Positions 18,112-26,950 of a DNA stretch of 45,300 nt are shown here, piece after piece; position 1 is the stretch's first letter, and each line of letters starts with the position of its first letter. Both the position numbers and the translations under genes were made by a program. The DNA comes from Actinomycetes bacterium (GTDB taxonomy: Bacteria > Actinomycetota > Acidimicrobiia > Acidimicrobiales > Ilumatobacteraceae), in the NCBI GenBank assembly GCA_014190235.1, contig BJGC01000006.1, positions 1-45,300 of the forward strand, written 5' to 3'. Below the pieces are notes generated by a model that had not been told where the DNA came from, ran no database searches, and was given only the letters and a program-made list of their open reading frames with translations.

Positions 18112-20257
18112 TAAAGGTTGCGTATCGGTAGAGGTGCCCTAGCGCGGTGACAGCACGATTGCCGCTTGCGTAACACATATGGCCAGTATTCGTAACAGTC
18201 ACAACTCCACTATTGAGAGGGTCTGCGACGGCTAATTCTGTAGCGACGAGAATTGGTTTGTTCACAGAAACAATCAGTTCGTGCGCCGCTTGAGCAAAAC
18301 GCGCATCTTGTCGTTCGTGATATGTCACGATTCTCTCAAGCCCATGATCGGGGTAATACGAACCCTCGCGCATGAGTCGGGCCTGGTTGGCTTGAATTCC
18401 GAGTCCGAGATAGATGATCGCGTCGACACTGTCGTGCTCTGCGATTAACGCCATCACCTCAGGGATTGTGTCGCGAACTTCCCCACCTGCGCAATCAACG
18501 GGATTGTTTTTACTCCATCGTGGTGGCAACTTCTGATCAATCGCTGCCTTTAAGTCATCAGGTAATTCCGTCAGCACCAGTAAACCGTCACGTGCAATCG
18601 CATCGGCTGTGACAACACCCCATCCGCCTGCAGTTGTCAACACCACAACGCGTGGACCGCGTGGCAATGGTTGTGTAGCAAAGGTTGCCGCCGCCTCAAA
18701 TGCTTCTTCAACAGTCGCGGCGCGCGAGATTCCCCACTGTCGACAAGCCCCATCAAAGATTGCATCGTCAGCAGCCAATGCGCCAGTGTGACTTGCAGCA
18801 GCCAATGCGCCGATCTGAGTTGCTCCACCTTTAACCAACACGACCGGCTTGGTGCGAACTGTTGAGCCAATGCGTTGCATCAGTTCACGCCCATCCGTAA
18901 TACCTTCAACATAGGCAAGTGAAACTTTTGTCTCAGAGTCACTCGCGTAGAACTCCAAGAGGTCTGCCACCCCCAGAGATGCCGCATTTCCGGCCGACAC
19001 GGCGCGACAAATTCCAACTCCGGTTTGGCGGGCATAATTCAAAAAACTTGAGACGAAGTTTCCGCTCTGACTTGCGACCGAGATCGCACCGCGAGGTGGG
19101 TATGGGGCCACAATCTGGGCACACAAATTAACCGGAGTAGACACCACTCCCTGACCATTGGGTCCGGCCATCAAGATTCCGAGTTCATCGGCCATGCGCA
19201 CAAGTTCTACTTCGGCACGTCGACCTTCTGGACCAGCCTCTCCGTAGCCAGCCGATGTTAAAAATGCTGCCTTGATTCCTTTATTTGCGCACGCACGCAG
19301 GAGTTCAATATTGGCCGCCGCTGGCGTACACACAAAGACAAGATCAATGCAGTTGTCCGGAAGATCAGCGATGTCTGCGACGGTAGAAATTCCGAGAACT
19401 TCTTCGCCCTGAAGGTTTGTTCCAAACACAGCACCTGCATAACCACTTGCCAAAATATTATGCAGAGATACAAATCCAAACTTTCCAGGATGACTTGAGG
19501 CACCTGCCACTAAGACCCCTCGTGGCTCAAAGAATGCATGAAACTGTTGAGATGTAAACGGTGTACGTCTTGTTGAGTGAGGCAACTGTCGCTCGCCTAG
19601 TTCGACGAGGCCATCGACAGCCAACACTGAACCATCTGGCTGCACGATAAGCGGATTGATGTCGACTGACAAGATGTCTTGGCGCTCGCACGCAAGTGCC
19701 GAAAGTCCCGTCAAAATTCTGACTAGTTCGTCATTGTCGACCGCAGACTCACCACGAAAATCTCCGAGAAGTTTTTGAGATCTCATTTGGCGAATCATTG
19801 CCATCGCATCACCCTCTTGCAAAGGCGCTGGTCGAAAAACAACATCAGCAATTGCCTCGGCCAAGACTCCACCAACGCCCAACATGACAGTCGGTCCAAA
19901 CTGTGGGTCAACGAGTACACCCGCAATTAATTCGCGCGCACCTGAGACCATCGCTGAAACCAAAAGATGAACGTCACCATCCTGAGGAGTCGCCTTGACA
20001 AGGAGTTCGTTCGCGACCGCAACGCAATCTGCCTCGGACATCACTCGCAGACGCACCAGACCACGCTCTGTCTTGTGCGCAATGTTGTCTCCTCCGAGTT
20101 TGACGACGACGGGGAATCCCATTTGCACTGCAGCCCGACCCGCTTCGATGGCTGTCGGAACACGTTCTTGTCCAGCAAACGGGATGCCGCATGCACTCAG
20201 CAGTTGACGAGAGTCGAACTCGGACAGGGTAAAAGAAGCACTAGACACAGGACTCAA
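18095..20257 (-). CDS. ADP-forming acyl-CoA synthetase family protein (acetate--CoA ligase type)
   Basis: A 720-residue fusion in the order ATP-grasp domain (about 10-225), CoA-binding Rossmann domain (about 240-365) and succinyl-CoA ligase-like domains. The ATP-grasp part shows VVVKLGGDNIAHKTE and VDINPLIV; the CoA domain shows VLVAGASSHPGKFG; AASHTGAL contains His490, the likely phosphorylated histidine. Such enzymes interconvert acyl-CoA plus ADP and phosphate with acid, CoA and ATP; in many bacteria the same architecture activates acetate or other acids. The beta-type domain is at the N-terminus, the reverse of the Pat-type order. The start is TTG 20257 or GTG 20248. The acyl substrate is unknown. 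Confidence 0.85.
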   Translation of the reverse strand: MSPVSSASFTLSEFDSRQLLSACGIPFAGQERVPTAIEAGRAAVQMGFPVVVKLGGDNIAHKTERGLVRLRVMSEADCVAVANELLVKATPQDGDVHLLVSAMVSGARELIAGVLVDPQFGPTVMLGVGGVLAEAIADVVFRPAPLQEGDAMAMIRQMRSQKLLGDFRGESAVDNDELVRILTGLSALACERQDILSVDINPLIVQPDGSVLAVDGLVELGERQLPHSTRRTPFTSQQFHAFFEPRGVLVAGASSHPGKFGFVSLHNILASGYAGAVFGTNLQGEEVLGISTVADIADLPDNCIDLVFVCTPAAANIELLRACANKGIKAAFLTSAGYGEAGPEGRRAEVELVRMADELGILMAGPNGQGVVSTPVNLCAQIVAPYPPRGAISVASQSGNFVSSFLNYARQTGVGICRAVSAGNAASLGVADLLEFYASDSETKVSLAYVEGITDGRELMQRIGSTVRTKPVVLVKGGATQIGALAAASHTGALAADDAIFDGACRQWGISRAATVEEAFEAAATFATQPLPRGPRVVVLTTAGGWGVVTADAIARDGLLVLTELPDDLKAAIDQKLPPRWSKNNPVDCAGGEVRDTIPEVMALIAEHDSVDAIIYLGLGIQANQARLMREGSYYPDHGLERIVTYHERQDARFAQAAHELIVSVNKPILVATELAVADPLNSGVVTVTNTGHMCYASGNRAVTALGHLYRYATFIGKAQ

Positions 20258-20300
20258 CCGTACTAAAAAGTTCGCGACAAACAGTGCCTAACAAAAGTGC

Positions 20301-20969
20301 CTAGTCAATGAGCGCAGATTTAAAAAATGACAACACGTGATCGCGGTGTTCGGCAATGTGTTCTTTTGTGAGCGCCTCATCGTCGATCAAGCCATCGATG
20401 AATGCGGCATCACTGAAATACGTCAGAATTGCCCCGTATCCGGTAATCAATAAATGTCGGGAATTGTGTCGTTTAAAGACGCCTGCATCCATCTGGGCAT
20501 CAAAATACGCAGATGCTGCGTCGAACAAGGGTCGAAGAACAGCAGCAAGATCTATGCCCAAATGCGTGCCACCGTCAAGTGCTTCTCGTCTCATCATGCG
20601 CACGTAGTCGGGCGTATCCTCAAACAGTCGAAAGCCTGCATTCAGCACCAATTCAACTTTGGCCCAACCCAGCGCCTGGTCTGCCACAGCCACCTCAAGG
20701 CGTTCTAGCCAGTCGGCAAGAAGTCTCTCAAAGACCTCCCCGTAAAGTGCTTCTTTGCTTGCAAAGTGATGGAGCAGGCTTGGCCGGCGAATACCTACAC
20801 CTGCAGCAATGTCATTGAGTGACGTGCCGTTGTATCCGGACTCAGCAAAACATCGCAACGATTCGGCGATGATGAGTTCTCGTGTTGAACGCGCATCATC
20901 GTCAGTGCGCAAATTACTGGCCGGCGCTATCTGAGATAAAGACACCTGAGACGCAGACATCTGAGACAT
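20301..20969 (-). CDS. TetR-family transcriptional regulator, divergent from desaturase
   Basis: A 222-residue TetR-type repressor. The helix-turn-helix lies at about residues 44-75 (GYNGTSLNDIAAGVGIRRPSLLHHFASKEALY), split here across two recognisable halves: TSLNDIAAGVGI and RRPSLLHHFASKEAL. The rest is the helical ligand and dimer domain. The first 15 residues are low-complexity with repeated Ser-Gln pairs that come from a 15-base repeat. It is divergent from the desaturase gene, and a palindrome of TetR type sits between the two starts, so it probably represses itself and the desaturase. An acyl-CoA or fatty acid inducer is a reasonable guess from the neighbour, not seen in the sequence. 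Confidence 0.9.
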   Translation of the reverse strand: MSQMSASQVSLSQIAPASNLRTDDDARSTRELIIAESLRCFAESGYNGTSLNDIAAGVGIRRPSLLHHFASKEALYGEVFERLLADWLERLEVAVADQALGWAKVELVLNAGFRLFEDTPDYVRMMRREALDGGTHLGIDLAAVLRPLFDAASAYFDAQMDAGVFKRHNSRHLLITGYGAILTYFSDAAFIDGLIDDEALTKEHIAEHRDHVLSFFKSALID

Positions 20970-20989
20970 AGGTTCAATATAGCGCAGAA

Positions 20990-21009
20990 TACCTACCGAC
21001 CAGTAGGTA
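20990..21009. promoter_or_regulatory. palindromic TetR-type operator
   Basis: Perfect seven-base inverted arms TACCTAC (20990-20996) and GTAGGTA (21003-21009) flank the six-base centre CGACCA. The layout matches the CCTACCGAC...GTAGG style of operators bound by several actinobacterial TetR regulators of lipid genes. A second pair of arms, AGCGCA (20981-20986) and TGCGCT (21011-21016), surrounds it. The site lies 21 bases from the regulator start and 18 bases before the desaturase start, so a bound dimer would block transcription or initiation in both directions. Confidence 0.8.
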
Positions 21010-21027
21010 GTGCGCTAGGGTTCCACT

Positions 21028-21786
21028 ATGAGCGAAATTTTGAGGTCGATAATCATTGGGTCTATCGCAGGCTTAATCGTCATGGCACTGGCCAACATCT
21101 GCACCACGGTCTACCTACATCGGGCATTGAGCCATCGTGCTCTCACGCTCAAGAAGCCTGCCGCACTGGTATTTCGATTCGTTATCTGGGTCTCAACAGG
21201 CATTAAGCCCAAAGAATGGGTCGCGGTGCACCGTAAGCATCATGCCTTCACTGACGTTGAGGGAGATCCGCACTCCCCTGTCTTGCACGGCTGGAAAACA
21301 GTCCAAATAAAGAATGTCGCGATGTATCGCAAGAGTGCTCAAAACCCTGAGACGATTGCAAAGTACGCGCGAGACCTGCCAGATGATCGCTGGGACCGAT
21401 ACTTTTTTGGCCATAACAAGACTGGGCTTGGCTTGGGAATTGCGTTTTTGATTGTGGTGCTTGGTCCGGTCGCTGGTGTCGTGGCCGCCCTGGTTCATCT
21501 CAATGTGTACCTTGCAGGATCAGCAGCGGTCAACGCTATGGGTCATCATTTTGGGCGTCGCCCACACCCGAACCAAGCAACAAATCTTCAATGGCTCGCT
21601 TTCATCACGATGGGTGAGGGTCTGCACAACAACCATCACGCGGCGCCGTCATCGCCACGCCTGTCTCATCGGTGGTATCAAATCGATCCAGGTTGGTGGG
21701 TCATTCGCACATTGACGACGCTTCGTCTAGCCAAAGTACGGTTCTCTGATATTCGTCTCATCCCAACTACGAAGACTGCGTTATAA
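21028..21786 (+). CDS. acyl-CoA/fatty acid desaturase (membrane di-iron type)
   Basis: A 252-residue integral membrane desaturase that introduces a double bond into fatty acyl chains with O2 and reducing power, adjusting membrane fluidity. The three histidine boxes that bind the di-iron centre are present: His31-x4-His36 (HRALSH), His68-x2-His71-His72 (HRKHH) and His200-x2-His203-His204 (HNNHH). Hydrophobic segments occur near 6-28, 44-58 and 133-168. The length is that of the short delta-9-type bacterial enzymes without a cytochrome b5 or ferredoxin domain. AGGG lies eight bases before the ATG. It is divergent from the TetR gene and presumably controlled by it. Confidence 0.92.
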   Translation: MSEILRSIIIGSIAGLIVMALANICTTVYLHRALSHRALTLKKPAALVFRFVIWVSTGIKPKEWVAVHRKHHAFTDVEGDPHSPVLHGWKTVQIKNVAMYRKSAQNPETIAKYARDLPDDRWDRYFFGHNKTGLGLGIAFLIVVLGPVAGVVAALVHLNVYLAGSAAVNAMGHHFGRRPHPNQATNLQWLAFITMGEGLHNNHHAAPSSPRLSHRWYQIDPGWWVIRTLTTLRLAKVRFSDIRLIPTTKTAL

Positions 21787-21847
21787 ATTCATCAACTCCC
21801 CGCTGTCGGTAACGGTCAGAAATAGTTGCAGCGATTACGATAAGCAA

Positions 21848-23809
21848 ATGCCTACAAAGTTGACGCCGGATCAGGATGCTTTGGCAGTTTCGGTGATTCG
21901 CGGATTAGCAATGGATGCACCCCTTGCCGCGAAAAGTGGTCACCAAGGCACCGCTATGGCTCTTGCGCCACTCGCCCACGTGTTGTACAGCAGAGTGATG
22001 AGACATTCTCCTCAGGAACCACACTGGATCAACCGAGATCGCTTTATTTTGTCCGGTGGACATGCATCGATCCTGCAGTATGCGCTGTTGTTCTTGTCTG
22101 GATACGGACTCGAGATGAACGACATCAAACAGTTTCGCCAGTGGCAGTCAGCCACACCAGGTCATCCTGAGGTTGGCCATACGGCGGGCGTAGAGGTAAC
22201 AACTGGCCCACTAGGCCAAGGCTTTGCAAATGGCGTCGGTATGGCAATCGCTGAAGCGCATCTACGTGCTCGTTTTGGGTCATCGTTGCAAGACCACACA
22301 ACGTATGTTGTCGCAGGGGATGGCTGTTTGATGGAGGGCGTCAGCCACGAAGCTGCATCACTAGCCGGGCATCTCCAGTTAGATCACCTCGTGTGTATTT
22401 TCGATGACAACAAGATAACTATTGACGGCTCAACATCGCTGTCATGCTCCGACGATGTCAGCATGCGCTTTCGAAGTTACGGGTGGCACGTCATTGAGGC
22501 CGGAGATAGTGCTAATGATCTTGATGCCCTTGAGAGGGTACTTATATCGGCAAGAGATCATCGTGGAGCGCCAGTTCTGGTTGTGCTGCGCACCCACATC
22601 GGCTATCCATCGCCAGATCACACCGACAATCATGAAGCACACGGGAATCCTTTTAATGCAACGCATGTAACCAGCACAAAAAATCTGATGGGCATTCCGG
22701 ACGAACCGTTTTGGGCTTCTGCTGAACTTGTTACGTCGTATCGAGCGCACTGCACAGCACGAGGTCAAGACCTCATAACCGACTGGCACCACGCCAGCAC
22801 GCAACAACAGCGTGATGATTTTGATCGAACCTATTCACTTCAACCTGCTGATGGGTGGAAGTTATTACTGCCTCAATTTGATGCTGATTCCAAGCTCGCG
22901 ACCCGACAAGCTTTTCAAAAGATTCTCGAGGCTTCGATTGAGTCGATTCCAACGATTCTCTCGGGTGCTGCGGACTTAACCGGCAACACAGGTACAAAAA
23001 TCGGCGGGGCGAGTGCCTTTAGTGCCAGTCAACCCGAAGGCAAACAGGTGTATTACGGCATCCGAGAACATGCAATGGGAAGTGCCCTAGTCGGAATGGC
23101 GATGCATGGCGGCGTGCTTCCGGTTGCCGGCACATTTTTCGTGTTTGCTGATTACATGCGCCCTGCCATCCGATTGGCCGCGTTATCGCAAGCAAAAAGC
23201 ATCTTTGTTTTTAGTCATGATTCAGTGGGCGTCGGCGAAGATGGACCAACTCATCAACCCATCGAACATCTTGCGACCCTGCGTGCTATCCCTGGGCTGC
23301 AAGTCATCAGGCCGGCCGATCAAAACGAAACACGCGAGGCTTGGGTGGCAGCGGTCGAACACGATGGACCCACTGCGATTATCTTGAGCAGACAAAACGT
23401 GCCGTCTATTACAGATGGTTCAGCAGTGACGCGCGGTGCTGGCATCGTCGAAGCTGTCGACTCGCCCACCGTTGTTATTGTCGCGACTGGGAGCGAAGTG
23501 TCAGTAGCTCTCGAAGCCTCACGAGTTCTTGTTCAACGAGACATTCATGCTCAGGTCGTGTCCTTGCCTTCGTGGGATCGACTCGAACAACAGCCACAGG
23601 CTTTTCAGGACTCGCTTTTCCCCATCGGTGTTCCAGTTGTCAGTATCGAAGCTGCCAGCACATTTGGATGGTCACGATGGGCTACGGCGAGTGTTGGCAT
23701 CGATCGTTTCGGCGCAAGCGCTCCAGGATCTGAGGCGCTCGACAAGCTGGGAATCAATGTCACGAATCTTGTTAATACCGTAAATTCCGTTCTTGCTCGA
23801 GGCAAATAA
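21848..23809 (+). CDS. tkt: transketolase
   Basis: A 653-residue thiamine diphosphate enzyme that transfers two-carbon units between sugar phosphates in the non-oxidative pentose phosphate pathway. The TPP motif GDGCLMEGVSHEAA starts at residue 157 and ends near DDNKITIDG (186-194). GHQGTAMALAPL and HPEVGHTAGVEVTTGPLGQG are the other N-terminal family blocks; the middle domain has YYGIREHAMG and GEDGPTHQPIEHL. The length is normal. It begins an apparent plus-strand unit with tal and a LOG-family gene. The 61-base gap after the desaturase gene leaves room for a separate promoter, but none is obvious. Confidence 0.97.
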   Translation: MPTKLTPDQDALAVSVIRGLAMDAPLAAKSGHQGTAMALAPLAHVLYSRVMRHSPQEPHWINRDRFILSGGHASILQYALLFLSGYGLEMNDIKQFRQWQSATPGHPEVGHTAGVEVTTGPLGQGFANGVGMAIAEAHLRARFGSSLQDHTTYVVAGDGCLMEGVSHEAASLAGHLQLDHLVCIFDDNKITIDGSTSLSCSDDVSMRFRSYGWHVIEAGDSANDLDALERVLISARDHRGAPVLVVLRTHIGYPSPDHTDNHEAHGNPFNATHVTSTKNLMGIPDEPFWASAELVTSYRAHCTARGQDLITDWHHASTQQQRDDFDRTYSLQPADGWKLLLPQFDADSKLATRQAFQKILEASIESIPTILSGAADLTGNTGTKIGGASAFSASQPEGKQVYYGIREHAMGSALVGMAMHGGVLPVAGTFFVFADYMRPAIRLAALSQAKSIFVFSHDSVGVGEDGPTHQPIEHLATLRAIPGLQVIRPADQNETREAWVAAVEHDGPTAIILSRQNVPSITDGSAVTRGAGIVEAVDSPTVVIVATGSEVSVALEASRVLVQRDIHAQVVSLPSWDRLEQQPQAFQDSLFPIGVPVVSIEAASTFGWSRWATASVGIDRFGASAPGSEALDKLGINVTNLVNTVNSVLARGK

Positions 23810-23842
23810 TGAACCCAGTCGCAATAGAGACATTGTGTGACC

Positions 23843-24952
23843 ATGAGCAATAACCTGCTTCGTTTGTTTGACGAACAAGGCCAAAGTCCGTGGCTAGACA
23901 ATTTGCAACGGGGCTACATCACATCAGGACACCTCAATGCAGTTATTGACTCTGGTATTCGTGGTCTCACTTCTAATCCGACGATCTTTCAAAAAGCAAT
24001 ACAAGGCTCAACCGATTATGACGAGCAGTTCGCCCGAGTAACATCTGCCGGGGTTGGCGTTGAAGATGCGTATTGGGATCTAGTCACGACAGACATTGAC
24101 GGTGCGCTCGCGGCATTCGAACCGCTCTATGACTCAAGCAATGGACTCGACGGTTTTGTCAGCGTAGAAGTTGACCCGTCTTTAGCCACTGATGGTGTTG
24201 CTACATTGTCGGCCGCGGAAAAATTGCATGAACGTATCTCGCGACCTAACGTCATGATCAAAATTCCGGCAACGATTGAGGGAATACCTGCGATTGAGTC
24301 GATGATCGCACAGGGCTGCAACATAAATGTCACCCTGATTTTTAGTCTGGAGCGCTACCAAGACGTTATGAACGCCTACATCTCAGGGCTCGAAACGCGA
24401 CTGGCTCAAAAGTTGCCTATCTCAACAATCTCGAGTGTTGCCAGTTTTTTCATTAGTCGTGTTGACACAGAAATCGATCGTCGTCTCGAAGCGCATGGCA
24501 CTGCAGATGCACTGTTGTTACGCGGTACGGCAGCAATATCTCAAGCCCGACTCGCCTACCAGCTATTTGAGCAAACCTTTAGTGGACCAAGATGGATCAA
24601 ACTTGCGCAAGCCGGAGCACAGGTACAGCGACCTCTTTGGGCGTCGACTTCAACAAAGAATGTTGCCTACCCTGACACCATGTATGTTGACCAATTGATT
24701 GGACCTCACACTGTCAACACACTTCCTGAGTCGACAGTGACGGCCTTTGGCGATCACGGTACCGTTGAGTGTACGATCACCTCTGACCTTGAAGGTGCCC
24801 GACAACGCTGGCACGCACTGAGCGACTACGGCATTCAGGTTGGTGATGTGGCGAATGTTTTAGAACAAGAAGGCGTTTTATCATTTCGTAATAGTTTCAA
24901 CGACCTAATGGCCGCTCTTTCAACCAAGTCATCTCAAATCAAAGACGAGTAA
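23843..24952 (+). CDS. tal: transaldolase
   Basis: A 369-residue class I transaldolase that moves dihydroxyacetone units between sugar phosphates through a lysine Schiff base. The N-terminal LDNLQRGYITSGHL and GLTSNPTIFQKAI, the central NVMIKIPATIEG with the Schiff-base lysine candidate in IKIPAT, and NINVTLIFSLERY identify the long actinobacterial type usually found after tkt. The ATG at 23843 and a GTG two codons earlier are both possible starts. It follows tkt by 33 bases and precedes the LOG-family gene by four, indicating one transcript. Confidence 0.96.
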   Translation: MSNNLLRLFDEQGQSPWLDNLQRGYITSGHLNAVIDSGIRGLTSNPTIFQKAIQGSTDYDEQFARVTSAGVGVEDAYWDLVTTDIDGALAAFEPLYDSSNGLDGFVSVEVDPSLATDGVATLSAAEKLHERISRPNVMIKIPATIEGIPAIESMIAQGCNINVTLIFSLERYQDVMNAYISGLETRLAQKLPISTISSVASFFISRVDTEIDRRLEAHGTADALLLRGTAAISQARLAYQLFEQTFSGPRWIKLAQAGAQVQRPLWASTSTKNVAYPDTMYVDQLIGPHTVNTLPESTVTAFGDHGTVECTITSDLEGARQRWHALSDYGIQVGDVANVLEQEGVLSFRNSFNDLMAALSTKSSQIKDE

Positions 24953-24956
24953 AGAA

Positions 24957-25928
24957 GTGCCAGTAGCGCGTTCGCCCCGGGATCAAAGACTCCTTGACAA
25001 ATTGGCAGCGACCGTGCAGCATCTCGGCGATGCCCAAACAGCAACGCTAGATCTTAAAATTGCGTCCGCCGCTCTAGATGAAATGGCCGAAGCATTTGAA
25101 ATGTTCGCACCATATCGAGATAGTCCTAAGGTCACTATTTTCGGATCAGCCCGCACAACGGCAAGTGATCCCCTCTACGACCTCACGGCGCAGATAGCCA
25201 AGAAAATGGCAGATAACGGTTGGATGGTTGTGACTGGTGCGGGCCCCGGAATCATGGAAGCCGGAATGCTGGGCGCGGGACGAGAAAATTCAATTGGCGT
25301 GTCAATTCGTTTACCATTTGAAACCTCAGCAAATCCAATCATTGAAGGCGACGATAAGTACGTCAGCATGCGATATTTCTTTACACGCAAACTCATGTTG
25401 CTAAAAGAATCGGGGGCATTCTTGTGTTTGCCAGGCGGCTTTGGCACCCTTGACGAAATGTTTGAGTTGCTCACCTTGATGCAAACCGGCAAAGGATCCT
25501 TGGCTCCAACAGTATTGCTCGACCTCCCGGGAGACCCCTTTTGGGAAGGTGTCTCGAGTTTTATTCACAACGAACTGATTCCGCGCAAACTTGTCTCGCC
25601 AGCAGATCTTGAACTCTTCAAAGTGACCAATAACGTTGACGAGGCAGTTCACGAGATCACAGGCTTCTACTCGAATTACCATTCTTTGAGGTTCGTGAGA
25701 GATGTGCTGGTTATTCGACTGCATCGCGAACCTTCCGCTAAACAATTACAAACCTTAAATGACGAGTTTTCTCACTTATGCACAAGTGGCGTAATCAAAC
25801 TTACAGATCCTCTTCGAGCCGAGATAAGTGACGATGATTTCCTACTTCTTCCACGTATTGCGTTGACTTTTGGTGGCCGCGAATTTGGGCAACTACGCAA
25901 AATGATTAATCTGCTCAATACGTTTTAA
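24957..25928 (+). CDS. LOG-family nucleotide 5'-monophosphate phosphoribohydrolase-like protein
   Basis: A 323-residue protein of the LOG/TIGR00730 Rossmann-fold family. The diagnostic PGGFGTLDE (159-167) and SMRYFFTRK (137-145) are intact, with VTIFGSAR near 59-66 and GAGPGIMEA near 94-102. Family members hydrolyse nucleoside 5'-monophosphates to a free base and ribose 5-phosphate. An extra C-terminal section of about 90 residues follows the core. The start is GTG, four bases after tal. The gene order suggests that the released ribose 5-phosphate could enter the transketolase/transaldolase shuttle. The exact base specificity is unknown. Confidence 0.85.
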   Translation: MPVARSPRDQRLLDKLAATVQHLGDAQTATLDLKIASAALDEMAEAFEMFAPYRDSPKVTIFGSARTTASDPLYDLTAQIAKKMADNGWMVVTGAGPGIMEAGMLGAGRENSIGVSIRLPFETSANPIIEGDDKYVSMRYFFTRKLMLLKESGAFLCLPGGFGTLDEMFELLTLMQTGKGSLAPTVLLDLPGDPFWEGVSSFIHNELIPRKLVSPADLELFKVTNNVDEAVHEITGFYSNYHSLRFVRDVLVIRLHREPSAKQLQTLNDEFSHLCTSGVIKLTDPLRAEISDDDFLLLPRIALTFGGREFGQLRKMINLLNTF

Positions 25929-26119
25929 TCCTCGAACTCTGTAGATCGTAAGAGATGAATTGCTTTTTCAATGGCTCTGCGAGCCTGTGTAATCTTCTTC
26001 TCTTGAGCGGGTCGGGACGGGTCATCACCATGAAGTGCCTCTCGCAGCACAGAGATTGCGCGCTCAGATAATATTTGCGAAATTGACTCGAGTTCACGGA
26101 TTAGTTCCTCGTTGTTCAT
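25925..26119 (-). CDS. small helical protein of unknown function
   Basis: A 64-residue, charged and almost wholly helical protein (two helices, about 3-28 and 38-60) with no cysteine and no membrane segment. I do not recognise it. The ATG has GAGAGG five bases upstream, which supports translation, and its stop overlaps that of the convergent LOG-family gene by four bases. It stands alone on the minus strand between two plus-strand genes. Confidence 0.6.
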   Translation of the reverse strand: MNNEELIRELESISQILSERAISVLREALHGDDPSRPAQEKKITQARRAIEKAIHLLRSTEFED

Positions 26120-26196
26120 TTAAGCCTCTCGCCTTCTCTTCAGTATCTTCATGGCAATAACACGTAGTAACCCTTCACACGGTAGTATTTCATCTC

Positions 26197-26922
26197 GTGT
26201 CTACACCTGATGAACTTCATGAATGGATCAGTTTTGAGGACCCCGATGAACATCGGACCTGGATGATTGATGCCACGTACTTCCGATCCAACTACAAGTG
26301 TATTTACGGCGAAGGCTGCAAAGGTGTCCTAGATGACGACGCTACGGATCTTCAGCAAGGTTGCTGTTCGTACGGTGCCCACTTTGAAGGCAAAAAAGAC
26401 TTAGCCACCGTTGTGAAGTCAAGTAAACGCCTCACAAAGAAGAACTGGCAGAACAAAGACAAGGCCAAGACCAAAGGCTGGAGCGTCACTGCTAAAGATG
26501 GCTCGACAAAAACTCGCGTTGTTGATGGAGGTTGCATCTTTCTTAACAAGCCTGGCTTCGAGGGTGGCACCGGATGCGCATTACACATTGGAGCCATGCA
26601 GGCAGGAGAACGTCCTATGGACTGGAAACCAGATGTTTGTTGGCAAGTTCCGGTGCGACTCGAAGAACATGTTGAAGAAGACGGGCACATACTTTCGGTA
26701 CTCCGTGAATGGAAACGTCGTGACTGGGGCGAGGGCGGCGCAGATTTTCATTGGTGGTGCACTGAGTCCGCCGACGCATACGTCGGCAAAGATCAGGCCT
26801 ACATCACACTGCAGGATGAAATCACTGAACTCGTTGGTAAAAAGGTCTACAAATTAATTACAGAACAATTGTCTGCTCCGTACGGAGTGCCATTGCCACA
26901 CCCAGCGATACGCAAAAAGTAA
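26197..26922 (+). CDS. conserved cysteine-rich actinobacterial protein (YkgJ-like metal site possible)
   Basis: A 241-residue soluble protein with a fixed set of cysteines: Cys35-x5-Cys41, Cys56-Cys57 (GCCSYGAHF), then DGGCIFLN, GTGCALH, VCWQVP and HWWCTES. It resembles a widespread but uncharacterised actinobacterial family and, more distantly, YkgJ/DUF3109-type proteins that use clustered cysteines to chelate iron or zinc. The many Cys and His suggest a metal cofactor in the cytosol; no export signal is present. The start is GTG at 26197, and the upstream 77 bases show no clear ribosome site. No functional partner is evident: the gene lies between a lone small gene and convergent typA. Confidence 0.7.
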   Translation: MSTPDELHEWISFEDPDEHRTWMIDATYFRSNYKCIYGEGCKGVLDDDATDLQQGCCSYGAHFEGKKDLATVVKSSKRLTKKNWQNKDKAKTKGWSVTAKDGSTKTRVVDGGCIFLNKPGFEGGTGCALHIGAMQAGERPMDWKPDVCWQVPVRLEEHVEEDGHILSVLREWKRRDWGEGGADFHWWCTESADAYVGKDQAYITLQDEITELVGKKVYKLITEQLSAPYGVPLPHPAIRKK

Positions 26923-26950
26923 CGCGGTTTATACAACGCGTAAGTGATTA
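26922..26950 (+). terminator. weak possible terminator between the cysteine-rich gene and typA
   Basis: Five-base arms ACGCG (26922-26926) and CGCGT (26937-26941) with a ten-base loop are followed, after a few bases, by a T-rich stretch that overlaps the typA stop codon. The stem is short, so this is only a candidate. Confidence 0.25.
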
